A stretch of DNA of 64,000 nucleotides from assembly GCA_021818545.1 (NCBI GenBank), contig JAKATX010000002.1, forward strand, positions 41,178-105,177. The letters are read 5' to 3'. This stretch comes from Microcaldota archaeon (lineage in GTDB: Archaea > Micrarchaeota > Micrarchaeia > Micrarchaeales > Micrarchaeaceae). The position numbers and the translations under genes are program-made. The notes beneath the pieces are model-generated. The model was not told the origin of the DNA, did not search any database, and saw only the letters and a list, made by a program, of their open reading frames with translations. Of the stretch, positions 34,944 through 43,880 are shown piece by piece. Every line of letters starts with the position of its first letter. The first letter of the stretch is position 1.

Positions 34944-35396
34944 ATGACTACGATGCAGGATATTGCGAACGCACATAAGAACTTTGGAGTAATTAAGGAT
35001 AAGGCATATGAATATATAAAGTTTCATCAAGGTACTAGCTTTGTAGAATTAGAAAAGTTCATGACGGCTAATAGATTTGTAGATGAAAGTTATGGTAATG
35101 TTACACAGGCACTTCCAAATAATGAAAATGTTATCCTCTGGGCAACAAAAAATGCCCTTGTTTTGGCAGCATACGCTGCCCTAACTGAAGAAAAAAAGAT
35201 ACACGTTACTGGAGCAGGTGAAATGGCCACTTTATGCTATTTGATTGATGGCAAAGCATTAACCCTTCCAATAGCAAAAGATCCCCGAAAGCAATACAAA
35301 ACACCACATTGGGCACCAATTACCTTCTCTTCAACGGAAGGACCTACACCAGAAGAAGTGCGGGATTATATGAAAAGAAGTATTGACCAATTATAG
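34944..35396 (+). CDS. Unknown 150-residue protein, AT-rich gene
   Basis: A soluble protein with no motif I recognise. The middle (LVLAAYAALTEEKKIHVTGA) and the C terminus (GPTPEEVRDYMKRSI) look helical. Base composition is plainly lower in GC than the neighbours, and codons such as AGA, TTA and GAA dominate, suggesting transfer. ATG 34944 follows an AT-rich promoter (TTATTATATC about 34902-34911). Function not assigned. Confidence 0.5.
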   Translation: MTTMQDIANAHKNFGVIKDKAYEYIKFHQGTSFVELEKFMTANRFVDESYGNVTQALPNNENVILWATKNALVLAAYAALTEEKKIHVTGAGEMATLCYLIDGKALTLPIAKDPRKQYKTPHWAPITFSSTEGPTPEEVRDYMKRSIDQL

Positions 35397-35418
35397 CTTA
35401 GATAAACGAGCTAATGCT

Positions 35419-35450
35419 TGCTCCTAAAGTTACAAATCTGCTCCTAAAGT
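35419..35450 (+). repeat. Two 12-bp direct repeats (TGCTCCTAAAGT)
   Basis: TGCTCCTAAAGT occurs at 35419-35430 and 35439-35450, two helical turns apart (20 bp), about 90 bp before the hjc start. Could be a binding site for a dimeric protein. Confidence 0.5.
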
Positions 35451-35535
35451 AGCCTTATTCTCGTACTTTGGTAGCAAAGCCTCGCCATAGGAAAACATTA
35501 AAAATCATTGCAATCGATATATTTACGGCGATTCA

Positions 35536-36009
35536 GTGACTAGGTATGCAAAGGGTGCTAGAGGCGAGAGGGAACTCTTGAACGAGTTCTACACGAGAAA
35601 GTACTCGGTTATGAGGAGTGCGGGAAGCGGCGTTAATGCGATAAGCCCGGACATAATAGCCATGAAGGGCAGGAAGGGCTTCGCTTTCGAGTGCAAGGCA
35701 TGGGACAATACCAGCCTCTCAATTGAGCCGGACAAGTACGAGGTCTTGGTTGAGTGGGAGAAGAACACAGGCATGGACACCTTCATAGCATGGCGCATGA
35801 GCGGCAAGGGCTGGTTTTTCATAAGGCTTGGCGAACTCAGGCTGGCGGAGAAGAACTATACCGTGACGCGGAAGACCGCGCTTGAGATATCAAGGACGCT
35901 GGAGGCGATACTGAGCGAGGGTCTGGCGCTGGATGACGGGTCAGCCTCAATCGCTGAAGACTCTATGTCCAATGAAGAGGATTCTGAAGTGGAGGTAGAG
36001 ATAGCCTAA
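35536..36009 (+). CDS. hjc: Holliday junction resolvase Hjc
   Basis: PD-(D/E)xK nuclease that resolves four-way junctions. Visible residues: KGARGERELLNEF at the N terminus (Glu), VMRSAGSGVNAISPDIIA (Asp) and FAFECKAWD (E-x-K) near residue 50. GTG start at 35536; TATA-like ATTAAAAATC about 40 bp upstream. The core is about 120 residues; a further 35 residues at the C terminus are acidic (EDSEVEVEIA) and unusual for Hjc. Confidence 0.88.
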   Translation: MTRYAKGARGERELLNEFYTRKYSVMRSAGSGVNAISPDIIAMKGRKGFAFECKAWDNTSLSIEPDKYEVLVEWEKNTGMDTFIAWRMSGKGWFFIRLGELRLAEKNYTVTRKTALEISRTLEAILSEGLALDDGSASIAEDSMSNEEDSEVEVEIA

Positions 36010-36185
36010 CCATGTTTGTCTGACCGCTGTAGGAAAGGTTCAGCGATGCGGCATGCATTTCATGCACTTTTCTTGCCTTTTGGCTACTTTCGCCGTATAT
36101 ATCCATCCTGTAATATCCTATCCCGACTAGGCGTCAAATCTGCAGATTTTACTGCCTTATGACATCAGAAATTGCCCAATAGGCA

Positions 36186-36394
36186 CATTTAAATATTGCC
36201 TGTATTATAATAGTATCGTATAGTCATTGAGGTTTCGGTGGTTAAATAGTGAATTATGTTTCATGCTTTACTATTCTTCGCACGGTTAGCTTTCTAGCCG
36301 CGCCTTTGACCGGTAAACGGCCTGAAGCGTAAGCGCTATTCCTGCTACCGAATAGGATCCTCCGTGACTATGCCATTTGGTGTTTCACGAAAAG
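36186..36394 (+). ncRNA. Candidate structured leader or small RNA before dnaG
   Basis: CATTTAAATATTG at 36186-36198 is a strong TATA box, but the nearest gene (dnaG) starts some 190 nt downstream. The transcript region holds a 7-bp hairpin CGGTTAG-CTTT-CTAGCCG (36283-36300), CCG-GTAAA-CGG and AGCG-TAA-GCGCT, plus an inverted repeat AATAGT/ACTATT. It may be a long leader or an independent RNA. No family recognised. Confidence 0.4.
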
Positions 36395-36403
36395 ATGATC
36401 AGC

Positions 36404-37861
36404 ATGGCAAAAACATACATAGACATAGTAAAATACATGGTAGAAGCCAGATTCGAGATATCTGGCATGGTAGACAAGCCTGACATAATAGGCGCTGTTT
36501 TCGGACAGACAGAAGGGCTGCTGGGCGGCGACCTCGACTTGAGGGAGCTGCAGAAGAACGGCAAGATAGGCAGGATAGAGATAGAAGCCGCCACTTCGGG
36601 CAACAGGACGCTTGGCAAGCTATTCCTTCCATCATCGCTCGGCAGGGTCGAGACGTGCATACTGGGCGCGGCCATAGAATCCGTAGACAGGGTAGGCCCG
36701 TTCGAGACTACATTCAAGATTAACAAGATAGAGGATACGAGGAACGAGAAGAGGAAGAAGATCATAGACAGGGCCAAGGAGTTGGTCAAGACATTGATAA
36801 CCACTGAGATGCCTGACAGCAAGGAGATAAGCGACCTAGTCGAAGCGGACGTAAAGTCCAGCGTGGTAACGACTTATGGCGCCGACCAGCTGCCGTCAGG
36901 GCCCGAGATAGACAAGAGCGAGGACCTGATACTGGTGGAAGGCAGGGCCGACGTGGTCAACCTGCTCAGGAACGACATAACCAACTGCGTAGCCGTGGGC
37001 GGAGCGGCAGGCACGATATCGAAGACGATAATAAACCTCGCAGCTGCCAAGGAGACGACGCTCTTCGTGGACGGCGACAGGGGAGGAGACATAATAGCGA
37101 GGGGCATAGTGAATGCAGCTGAAATAGACTTCATAGCTAAAGCGCCAGACGGTAAGGAAGTGGAGGAACTCACAAGGAAGGAGATAATAAAGTCTTTGAG
37201 GTCAAGGGTTCCGACGGAGCAGATATTCCACAACCTAAAGAACAAGGGCGACAGGCAGCAGAGGGAGGAGGGCAGCCAGCCAGGCCATCGCCTGCCTGCG
37301 TCCGCGCCGCAGCAGAGGCAGGAGCCGATGCAGCAGAGGTCATCTGCCCCATCGCGCACAGGCGTCCCAAGCCCATCCGAGATATCCTCAAGGCTGATGT
37401 CTAAGGACAAGACGGAGCCGGATGTGGAGAGGCCACAGGCAGCGGTGGAACAGGTCGTATCCGCCAAACAGCCCAACGCAGCGCCCAATAAGCCAACTGC
37501 CGAGCAGCTTGACATACAATCGATAGACGAAAGCCCACCCCAGCAGGATCAGGAGAAGCAGAAGGCTTCGATGGACGAAAACCTCGCTTCGGCTCTCGGA
37601 GAGCTACATGACACGCTAAGGGGCAGGATATACGATGCGGAGGGCAATTTTACCGAGGTACCAATAAGGGAGCTCATACAAACGGTGCAGAGCTTCAACA
37701 AGGGGATACACGCAATAGTATTCGACGGCATAATAACGCAAAGGCTCATAGAGGTGGCATACAGGAAAAACGTCAAGGCGATATATGGCATAAGGGCAGG
37801 CCAGGTATCAAGAACCTACAATGAGATGTTCCTGTACACTTCGGAGAGGGGCGACATATGA
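36404..37861 (+). CDS. dnaG: Archaeal DnaG-type primase / exosome subunit
   Basis: Toprim-fold protein; archaeal DnaG makes primers in vitro and is a core exosome subunit. N terminus IIGAVFGQTEGLLGGDLDLR and LQKNGKIGRIEIE are family signatures. The Toprim domain near residues 170-260 shows LILVEGRADVVNLLRN and FVDGDRGGDI. A Gln/Pro-rich disordered linker (about residues 290-390) is followed by a conserved C-terminal domain ending YTSERGDI. ATG 36404 is preferred because relatives start with this strand; ATG 36395 and TTG 36377 are in frame. Confidence 0.92.
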   Translation: MAKTYIDIVKYMVEARFEISGMVDKPDIIGAVFGQTEGLLGGDLDLRELQKNGKIGRIEIEAATSGNRTLGKLFLPSSLGRVETCILGAAIESVDRVGPFETTFKINKIEDTRNEKRKKIIDRAKELVKTLITTEMPDSKEISDLVEADVKSSVVTTYGADQLPSGPEIDKSEDLILVEGRADVVNLLRNDITNCVAVGGAAGTISKTIINLAAAKETTLFVDGDRGGDIIARGIVNAAEIDFIAKAPDGKEVEELTRKEIIKSLRSRVPTEQIFHNLKNKGDRQQREEGSQPGHRLPASAPQQRQEPMQQRSSAPSRTGVPSPSEISSRLMSKDKTEPDVERPQAAVEQVVSAKQPNAAPNKPTAEQLDIQSIDESPPQQDQEKQKASMDENLASALGELHDTLRGRIYDAEGNFTEVPIRELIQTVQSFNKGIHAIVFDGIITQRLIEVAYRKNVKAIYGIRAGQVSRTYNEMFLYTSERGDI

Positions 37862-38120
37862 TTTTACCGGCCTCAGGCGGCCGCAGTGCAGGTTCCGGGC
37901 AGTTTCATAAAGCTACCCATGCCTAGGCACGTAGGGCGGTTGCGCAGGGCATGGCAAACATGCCGGCTCAAAGCGCGCTACTTAATGCTATCCGTATTTG
38001 CATTGTAATACTAGCTGTCGCAATGCCGATTCAATGCCACGGCAATGGACCTGGAATGGCACTAACGGGCCTGAAGGCATAAGCGTAAAGTATAAATTAT
38101 TACTCAGTTATATTTTATCT

Positions 38121-38150
38121 GCAACGGACTGCTTTTGCGGTTGCCGTTGC
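38121..38150 (+). promoter_or_regulatory. Hairpin in the leader of the unknown 38188 gene
   Basis: GCAACGG (38121-38127) pairs with CCGTTGC (38144-38150). A TATA box AAGTATAAATTATT lies at about 38089-38102, so the hairpin sits at the very start of the transcript. The rest of 37862-38187 shows nothing codable. Confidence 0.45.
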
Positions 38151-38187
38151 GTAAAGCGATCTATTCATCGCATGGATCGGTGCGGCA

Positions 38188-39072
38188 ATGGACCACAATA
38201 GCGGACTGATAGACGGCGTTCTGCAGAAATACGGCTTGCCAAACTGGATGGGGCCGTACCTGTACAAGTACGTGAGGGGAAGCCCTGCCAAGGCAATAAA
38301 GCGCGCCATGAGTTTCATAGAGGTCAAAAGGAAGAAAGGAGAGGTCACCGACAAGTGCATCAGGCTGCCTAACGGTCTAACAATAAAGATGGGCTCCGTC
38401 GTGCGCCTGCTCAGCATATTCTATTACTGCGAGAGCAGGATATCCGAGATAAGGGCGCAGTGGGCCGTGGATTGGTTTAACGATGGCCTGCCCGGGTACA
38501 AGGAGTATCTGGTCGAAATGGCCGACCTGAACGCGTCCAGGATGAGGGCGATAAAGAACCTTATAGAAGGGCTTAACTACAAGGTAGGGGTCCCTCCAGA
38601 GGAACTGGTCGATGTCTTCCGGGTCATAAGCGAAATACGCAATCCATACGAAAGGCTCATAGCGCTTAATGTGATACTGAGGGATGCATACGCCAAGCCG
38701 TTCGGCTTCATATTCTACAAGGTATTCTATCCGGTTGCCGCGGAGTTCATGCGCTCCTTTGGCAAGGCGTTCGTGGACATGGGCCGCGAAAACAAATGGG
38801 GGATGGAGGAGTCAAGGAGGATAATAAGCGAGGGCCTGGTGAGCAATGACGGCATCATATCGCTGGCTGAGAATATACTTTCGATGACATGCAGATCCAT
38901 AAACGCCGAGTTGCCCCTCGCAGATGAAGCCGATATACTAACAGAGGCAAAGTTGCTCAGGGACATATCGATAGCGTATCCGCTTTATGACCTGCAGGGA
39001 ATGGGGGCGAAATTCGACGTAGAGGAAGAGGTAAAGAAAATAATAAAGATTTCAGGCACTAAGCGCGGCTGA
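38188..39072 (+). CDS. Unknown helical protein, 294 residues
   Basis: Soluble, almost wholly alpha-helical by composition, with many conserved-looking Glu, Arg and Tyr. The segment FYYCESRISEIRAQWAVDWF and the later EIRNPYERLIALNVILRDAY look like long paired helices and recall ferritin-like or four-helix bundles, but I cannot find a metal-binding E-x-x-H. It ends 12 bp before the convergent aIF2 gamma gene. Function not assigned. Confidence 0.6.
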   Translation: MDHNSGLIDGVLQKYGLPNWMGPYLYKYVRGSPAKAIKRAMSFIEVKRKKGEVTDKCIRLPNGLTIKMGSVVRLLSIFYYCESRISEIRAQWAVDWFNDGLPGYKEYLVEMADLNASRMRAIKNLIEGLNYKVGVPPEELVDVFRVISEIRNPYERLIALNVILRDAYAKPFGFIFYKVFYPVAAEFMRSFGKAFVDMGRENKWGMEESRRIISEGLVSNDGIISLAENILSMTCRSINAELPLADEADILTEAKLLRDISIAYPLYDLQGMGAKFDVEEEVKKIIKISGTKRG

Positions 39073-39084
39073 ATGCGGGCACGC

Positions 39085-40305
39085 CTAGTTTATTATGCCG
39101 TAGCCAGTCAGCCTCCATCGTTGGCCCAGATTCCTCATTATGGCCACTTTGGTGTTCTTGGCAACGCAGGCAGGGTGCCTGAGCTCAAGTTCAAGCCTGT
39201 CCTTTTTCGCTTTCTTGACATAGCCTACCGATGTGGCAGTTCCAATGCCTAGTATAAGTGGGTCGTTCTCCTTCATCCCCTGCTCCGGTATATCATTCCT
39301 GTTAAGCTTGAAGTAAGTTAGCACAAGGCTTGTCACAGTATCCGGCAGTTTGCCGACGTGGCCCACCACATTGCCCATGAGACCGTCAGCCTTGGTGAAG
39401 GCTGGATCCACTTCAGTAGATACGCCGATCAGCCCTCCGGGCACGGCCTGCTCGATCTGGCCGGTGCCTGTGCTCATGCCTGTTATGGTGGTTATTATCG
39501 GAGTATAATTCTCCCTCTTCGCGCGTTCCTCCATCTTTATGCCCGGCCTTATCTCTATCTCATCGCCTACCTTGAATGCCCCCTGCACCACTGCTCCCCC
39601 TATTATGCCGCCAACTAGCTCAGACGCGTCCATGCTTGGCTTGTTGACATCGAACGACCTGACTACGTACATGAGCGGATTTGCCTGCGCATCCCTCTTC
39701 GGTATGCTCATGTTGGCTATCTTCTCGAGCACTGCATCGACGTTTATGTTCTGGTTTGTCATTACCGGTATTATCGGCGCATTCTCTATGCTGCTGCCCC
39801 TCAGGAACTCCTTCATCTGGTTGTAGTGCTTGATCGCTCCCTCCTTGCCGACCAGGTCCACCTTGCTCTGTATGACTACCACGTTCTTGAGCCCCAGTAT
39901 GTTTATTATCATGAGGTGCTCCTTGGTCTGCTGCATGGGGCACGGTTCGTTGGCCGCTATCACGAAAAGTATGCCGTCTATCACGCTGGATCCCGCTATG
40001 GCAGTTGCCATAAGGGTCTCGTGGCCGGGTGCATCAAGCATGGATATCCTGATGAACGGCCGCGGCTCGCCATCGCATCCCTTGCATTTGTCTCCCGTAG
40101 TGTAAGCGGACGCCCCTGAGCAGTTTTCGCATTTCTTTATCACTGCATCGGCGTAACCAAGCTTTATGGTCATGTTCCTCTTCAGACTCTCGCTGTGTCT
40201 GTCAGTCCACGTGCCGGTTATCGCTCTTGTGAGCGATGTCTTGCCATGGTCTATGTGGCCCAAAGTACCTATGTTGATTACGCTTTGCTCAAAACTCAAA
40301 ATCAC
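39085..40305 (-). CDS. eif2g: Translation initiation factor 2 subunit gamma
   Basis: GTPase that carries initiator tRNA to the small subunit. G1 GTLGHIDHGKTSLT, the zinc knuckle CENC...CKGC near residues 55-75, G3 LDAPGHE, G4 IQSKVDL and later beta-barrel domains are all visible. 406 residues. GTG 40305 or TTG 40299 are possible starts. Last gene of an operon with cdc48 and rps6e (9-bp gap), a linkage of rps6e with this factor that is common in archaea. Confidence 0.94.
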   Translation of the reverse strand: MILSFEQSVINIGTLGHIDHGKTSLTRAITGTWTDRHSESLKRNMTIKLGYADAVIKKCENCSGASAYTTGDKCKGCDGEPRPFIRISMLDAPGHETLMATAIAGSSVIDGILFVIAANEPCPMQQTKEHLMIINILGLKNVVVIQSKVDLVGKEGAIKHYNQMKEFLRGSSIENAPIIPVMTNQNINVDAVLEKIANMSIPKRDAQANPLMYVVRSFDVNKPSMDASELVGGIIGGAVVQGAFKVGDEIEIRPGIKMEERAKRENYTPIITTITGMSTGTGQIEQAVPGGLIGVSTEVDPAFTKADGLMGNVVGHVGKLPDTVTSLVLTYFKLNRNDIPEQGMKENDPLILGIGTATSVGYVKKAKKDRLELELRHPACVAKNTKVAIMRNLGQRWRLTGYGIIN

Positions 40306-40314
40306 ACCTTAAGC

Positions 40315-40728
40315 TTACTTTTTACCCTCGCCAGAATCCGCCTTTGCTCCCTCCTTGGCCTTAGGCGGCAGGATCTCGTCTATGGGCTTGCTTCCATACT
40401 CCACTATGACGGTGTTTACCTGCATCGTGTCCGCAGCCACTGTATTCCCCCTGACCGTGGTCCTTTCGTACTGCCCCTTATTGGCTCCTGACTTCGCGCG
40501 TAGTGCAAACATGCTTGTCTTTATCGACCCGCTTATTGAGGGCACGAGAGGGAACCCGCTCTTGTCGCTGCCGCCTGTTATCTTTAGCTTGTAACCGGGC
40601 AGATCGAAGACAGAACCTTCCACCGTCTCCCCGACCTTCATTCCTATGAGCACCGCTGCCTTGTTGGTATCCAGCTCGCTGTTGCCGGTCCTTCCTGTCT
40701 TCGTATCAGAATATACTAGTTTCAACAA
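40315..40728 (-). CDS. rps6e: Ribosomal protein S6e
   Basis: Small-subunit protein. The N terminus KLVYSDTKTGRTGNSELD, VGETVEGSVFDLPGYKLKITGGSDKSGFP and the basic R-x-x-x-RGNTVAADTMQVN segment match S6e. 137 residues including a charged C-terminal tail. Tandem TTG start codons. Between cdc48 and aIF2 gamma. Confidence 0.92.
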   Translation of the reverse strand: MLKLVYSDTKTGRTGNSELDTNKAAVLIGMKVGETVEGSVFDLPGYKLKITGGSDKSGFPLVPSISGSIKTSMFALRAKSGANKGQYERTTVRGNTVAADTMQVNTVIVEYGSKPIDEILPPKAKEGAKADSGEGKK

Positions 40729-40741
40729 ATCACTCCATTAA

Positions 40742-42901
40742 TCATCTATACATGTTTTCGGGTTCATCCTTGAACCTCGCTATGCGGTCCTGCAGCTCCT
40801 TCGGTATTGCGGGCTTGATCTCCTGCATGGCCCGCGCGAAGTCCTCCTTCGATACAACCGTCCTGTTGGTCCTTATCGCCTGCATTCCGGCTTCCCTGCA
40901 TACATTTTCTATCTCTGCTCCAGTGTAATTTTCGGTAATCTTCGCCAGCTCCTCCAGGTCGACGTCCTTAGAAAGCGGCATGCGCTTGGTGTGGACTTTG
41001 AAAATGGCAAGCCTCGCCGTGTTGTTCGGCATAGGTATCTCTATTATCTTGTCGAACCTGCCTGGCCTAAGCAAAGCAGTATCTATTATGTCAGGCCTGT
41101 TCGTAGCGGCAAGCACTATGACGTTCTTCATCTCCTGCAGCCCATCCATCTCTGTCAGCAGTGTGTCGACGACCCTTTCCGTCACCATCGAATCGCCCAT
41201 GTCATCCCCGTTCCTGGAGTAAGCTATCGAATCTATCTCGTCTATGAATATTATGCACGGGGCCGCCTGCCTAGCCTTCCTAAAGACCTCCCTGACCGCC
41301 TTCTCGCTCTCCCCTACATACTTGCTCATCAGTTCAGGCCCCTTTATGGATATGAAATTGGATTCGCGCTCAGTCGCCACCGCCTTTGCAAGCAGCGTCT
41401 TTCCAGTGCCAGGCGCCCCAACTAGAAGGATTCCGCGGACAGGCCTTATTCCCATCCTCTCGAAAGCCTCCGGGTTCTTTATCGGCAGCTCTACCGCCTC
41501 CTTCAGCTGCGCCTTCACCTCCTCGAGGTCTCCCACGTCATCCCAATGGACGTTCGGCCTCTCGACGAAAACTTCCCTGAGTGCGCTTGGCTGTATCATG
41601 GTGAAAGCGTCCCTGAAATCGTTTCTTGAAACATTAAGGCTCATCAGCACCTCGTTAGGTACTGATTTCTTGTCGATTATCTTGGGCAGAATGTGCCTCA
41701 GTGATACCATGGCTGATTCCCTGGCAAGCGATGTCAGGTCCGCTCCAGTGTAACCGTGCGTCATATCCGCAAGCTCGTCCAAGTTGACGTCCTTCGCAAG
41801 CGGCATGTTCCTGGTGTGTATCTGCAGTATCTCCTTTCTTGCATTCCTGTCCGGTACGCCTATCTCTATTTCCCTGTCGAACCTGCCCGGCCTCCTAAGT
41901 GCAGGGTCTATCGCATTCGGCCTGTTCGTAGCGCCTATCACGATGACCTGGCCTCTGGAGTTCATTCCGTCCATAAGGGCCAGCAGTTGCGATACCATGC
42001 GCCTCTCCACCTCGTTCGTGGCCTCCTCCCTTTTCGGGGCTATGGCGTCTATCTCATCCATGAATATTATTGTGGGGGCCTTGTCCTTCGCCTCGTTGAA
42101 TATCTGTCTTAGCTTTTCCTCGCTCTCCCCTACGAACTTGCTGACCAGTTCAGGCCCGGATATGTCTATGAAATGGGCGTCGCTTTCGTTAGCCACCGCC
42201 TTTGCAAGCAGCGTCTTGCCAGTACCTGGAGATCCGTACAATAGCACGCCCTTTGGCGGCTCTATGCCCAGCCTCTCGAAAAGCTCCGGATATCTTATCG
42301 GCAGCTCTACCATCTCCCTTATCTTCCGTATCTCAGTCTTCAGCCCCCCGATATCCTCGTAGTGCACTTCTCCTATGCGCACCATAGATTCAGATACCGG
42401 CTCGGTCCTCACATCCACTTGGGTCTCCTTTACGACACGCACGACTCCGTGCGGTGTAACCTGGGCGACTACGAAATTGAAAACGTAACCGAACATGGCG
42501 ACAGGCACTACGTCACCCTTTACCAATGGCTTGTCCTCAAGCTTATTCTTTGCGTATTCCGAGAAATCCGGCGATATCGGGGTGCGCTGGTTGGGCGGCG
42601 GGGCAAGTACGACCTTCTCCGCATTCTTCACCTCTGCCTTTGCAACGAAAACCTTATCCCCTATCCCGACTCCGATGTTCTGCCTTATGTAACCGTCAAT
42701 CCTTATGAAATCAAGGCCCTCGTCCTGCTGGTGGGCCGGCCAGACAACTGCGGCAGTAGACCTCCTCTTGCCCTTTACCTCTATTATGTCGCCTGCCATT
42801 ACGTTCAGCAGTTTTCTCGCCTTAGAGTCAATCCTGGCCATGCCCCTGCCATCATCAGTGACAAGCGCGCCTGCAACGGTCAACTCTATGCCCTCAGCCA
42901 A
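40742..42901 (-). CDS. cdc48: CDC48/VCP-type AAA+ ATPase
   Basis: Hexameric unfoldase feeding the proteasome. N-domain (double-psi barrel), then D1 with [16 protein letters not shown] and [12 protein letters not shown], and D2 with [16 protein letters not shown] and [12 protein letters not shown]; arginine-finger loops [10 protein letters not shown] and GRFDKIIEI. 719 residues, standard. The two ATPase modules share long stretches of similar DNA. First gene of the operon with rps6e and aIF2 gamma (13-bp gap). Confidence 0.96.
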   Translation of the reverse strand: MAEGIELTVAGALVTDDGRGMARIDSKARKLLNVMAGDIIEVKGKRRSTAAVVWPAHQQDEGLDFIRIDGYIRQNIGVGIGDKVFVAKAEVKNAEKVVLAPPPNQRTPISPDFSEYAKNKLEDKPLVKGDVVPVAMFGYVFNFVVAQVTPHGVVRVVKETQVDVRTEPVSESMVRIGEVHYEDIGGLKTEIRKIREMVELPIRYPELFERLGIEPPKGVLLYGSPGTGKTLLAKAVANESDAHFIDISGPELVSKFVGESEEKLRQIFNEAKDKAPTIIFMDEIDAIAPKREEATNEVERRMVSQLLALMDGMNSRGQVIVIGATNRPNAIDPALRRPGRFDREIEIGVPDRNARKEILQIHTRNMPLAKDVNLDELADMTHGYTGADLTSLARESAMVSLRHILPKIIDKKSVPNEVLMSLNVSRNDFRDAFTMIQPSALREVFVERPNVHWDDVGDLEEVKAQLKEAVELPIKNPEAFERMGIRPVRGILLVGAPGTGKTLLAKAVATERESNFISIKGPELMSKYVGESEKAVREVFRKARQAAPCIIFIDEIDSIAYSRNGDDMGDSMVTERVVDTLLTEMDGLQEMKNVIVLAATNRPDIIDTALLRPGRFDKIIEIPMPNNTARLAIFKVHTKRMPLSKDVDLEELAKITENYTGAEIENVCREAGMQAIRTNRTVVSKEDFARAMQEIKPAIPKELQDRIARFKDEPENMYR

Positions 42902-43097
42902 TCAATCACTATTTGTAACGTCGGTCGGCTAACGAATATGCACCGGCCTTCATACGAGATTAAATTATGTCGATTTACTATTATTATACTTTTGCTTTGC
43001 TTTCGCTGTACTAAAAAGCAAATTAACAAGTGCCATCGGTGCTGGCACAATAAAAAGGATAAATGATTAAGAAATGGTGAATGAAACCTGTGCGCCA

Positions 43098-43217
43098 TCA
43101 TGATTCGTCCATGTCGTCGTCGTCCTCTTCATCCTCGTCCATGTCGTCTTCCTCGTCCATGTCATCATCGTCGTCCTCTTCAGCAGCTGATAGTATGCCT
43201 CTTTCGAGTATCTTCAT
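43098..43217 (-). CDS. Small highly acidic protein, 39 residues
   Basis: Starts MKILERGILSAAEE and continues as almost pure Asp/Glu with four Met (for example DMDEEDDMDEDEE), net charge strongly negative. It has an ATG, a plausible upstream TATA box (TTATTTATAAAGG, about 43278-43290 on the minus strand) and codon use that alternates GAC/GAT/GAG/GAA rather than a simple triplet run, which argues for selection on the protein. It lies alone between cdc48 and a plus-strand gene. Function unknown; acidic tails of this sort bind basic proteins. Confidence 0.55.
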   Translation of the reverse strand: MKILERGILSAAEEDDDDDMDEEDDMDEDEEDDDDMDES

Positions 43218-43349
43218 TTTACCACTCTTTCTATGTCAGCAGAATGCATAAACCGCATTCCGACAAAGACATTCCGAACTCCTTTATAAATAATTGCTTA
43301 TAAATACCTTTCTATAAATTTCTACCTGAAATACGGCACGGCGTTCCAA

Positions 43350-43616
43350 ATGAAAAAATTGACCGAAGACGTATACTTCGGAGGCATAACTACTGCAGAA
43401 GATCTAGCCGCCGCAGGCATAAAAACGGTAGTGTACTTGGGCAGCGCGCATATGGATTATGAAGTGGTGGATTGCGGGATAAGCAATGATGGCGCAAACC
43501 CTCCTGAAAGGTTCATTGAAATAATAAAGCGGATAGATGAGGCGATAAAGTCTGGCCGTAAGCCCGTTTACCTGTTTTACAGAATGCATAGCAGAAAGCC
43601 CCTATCCTTGAGATAG
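43350..43616 (+). pseudogene. Dual-specificity-phosphatase-like protein, C-terminally truncated
   Basis: The 70 N-terminal residues follow the pattern of small cysteine phosphatases: LTEDVYFGGITTAEDLAAAG, a strand TVVYLGS, FIEIIKRIDEAIKSGRKPVY. The next part should be the H-C-x5-R loop, but the frame reads LFYRMHSRKPLSLR and stops inside a perfect hairpin (43599-43619). The catalytic loop is therefore lost. The most likely cause is insertion of a mobile-element end. Could alternatively be a short domain protein in its own right. Confidence 0.5.
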
Positions 43617-43650
43617 GGGATGAATGCGAAAAGAAACGGGCATATAAGTT
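43591..43650 (+). repeat. Third TnpB-type end hairpin, diverged
   Basis: GCAGAAAGCCCCTATCCTTG onward aligns with 63123-63163: same lead, hairpin, then ATGAATGCGAA (ATGAAAGCGAA there) and a TATA box about 20 bp later. The hairpin is CCCCTATC-CTTGA-GATAGGGG (43599-43619), with a different stem sequence but the same place. Confidence 0.55.
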
Positions 43651-43689
43651 TTAGGCAAATATAATACAAGAACAACAATGGGATAAGGT

Positions 43690-43878
43690 ATGAAACTAAC
43701 GCAGGTAGTAACAATAAATCCGAATAAACGGATAGAAGAAGTACTGGTCAATCTCTCAAAGATTTCCGGGTTCGATGAGGCACTTTTTTTCATAGTGCAG
43801 CATAACGGCATGGCCATGCCGAACGGCGAGCTCATAAAGTCCATAAGGGAAAATGTGCTGCCGCTGCTCAAACGCTGA
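43690..43878 (+). CDS. Unknown small protein, 62 residues
   Basis: Sequence MKLTQVVTINPNKRIEEVL continues through a helix and a strand (ALFFIVQHNG) and ends in a helix ENVLPLLKR, an alpha/beta pattern without known motif. A TATA-like CAAATATAATAC lies 25 bp upstream, giving a leaderless start; a second, CATATAAG, belongs to the preceding hairpin element. Its stop is 2 bp from the convergent aminopeptidase gene. No function assigned. Confidence 0.5.
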   Translation: MKLTQVVTINPNKRIEEVLVNLSKISGFDEALFFIVQHNGMAMPNGELIKSIRENVLPLLKR

Positions 43879-43880
43879 TT

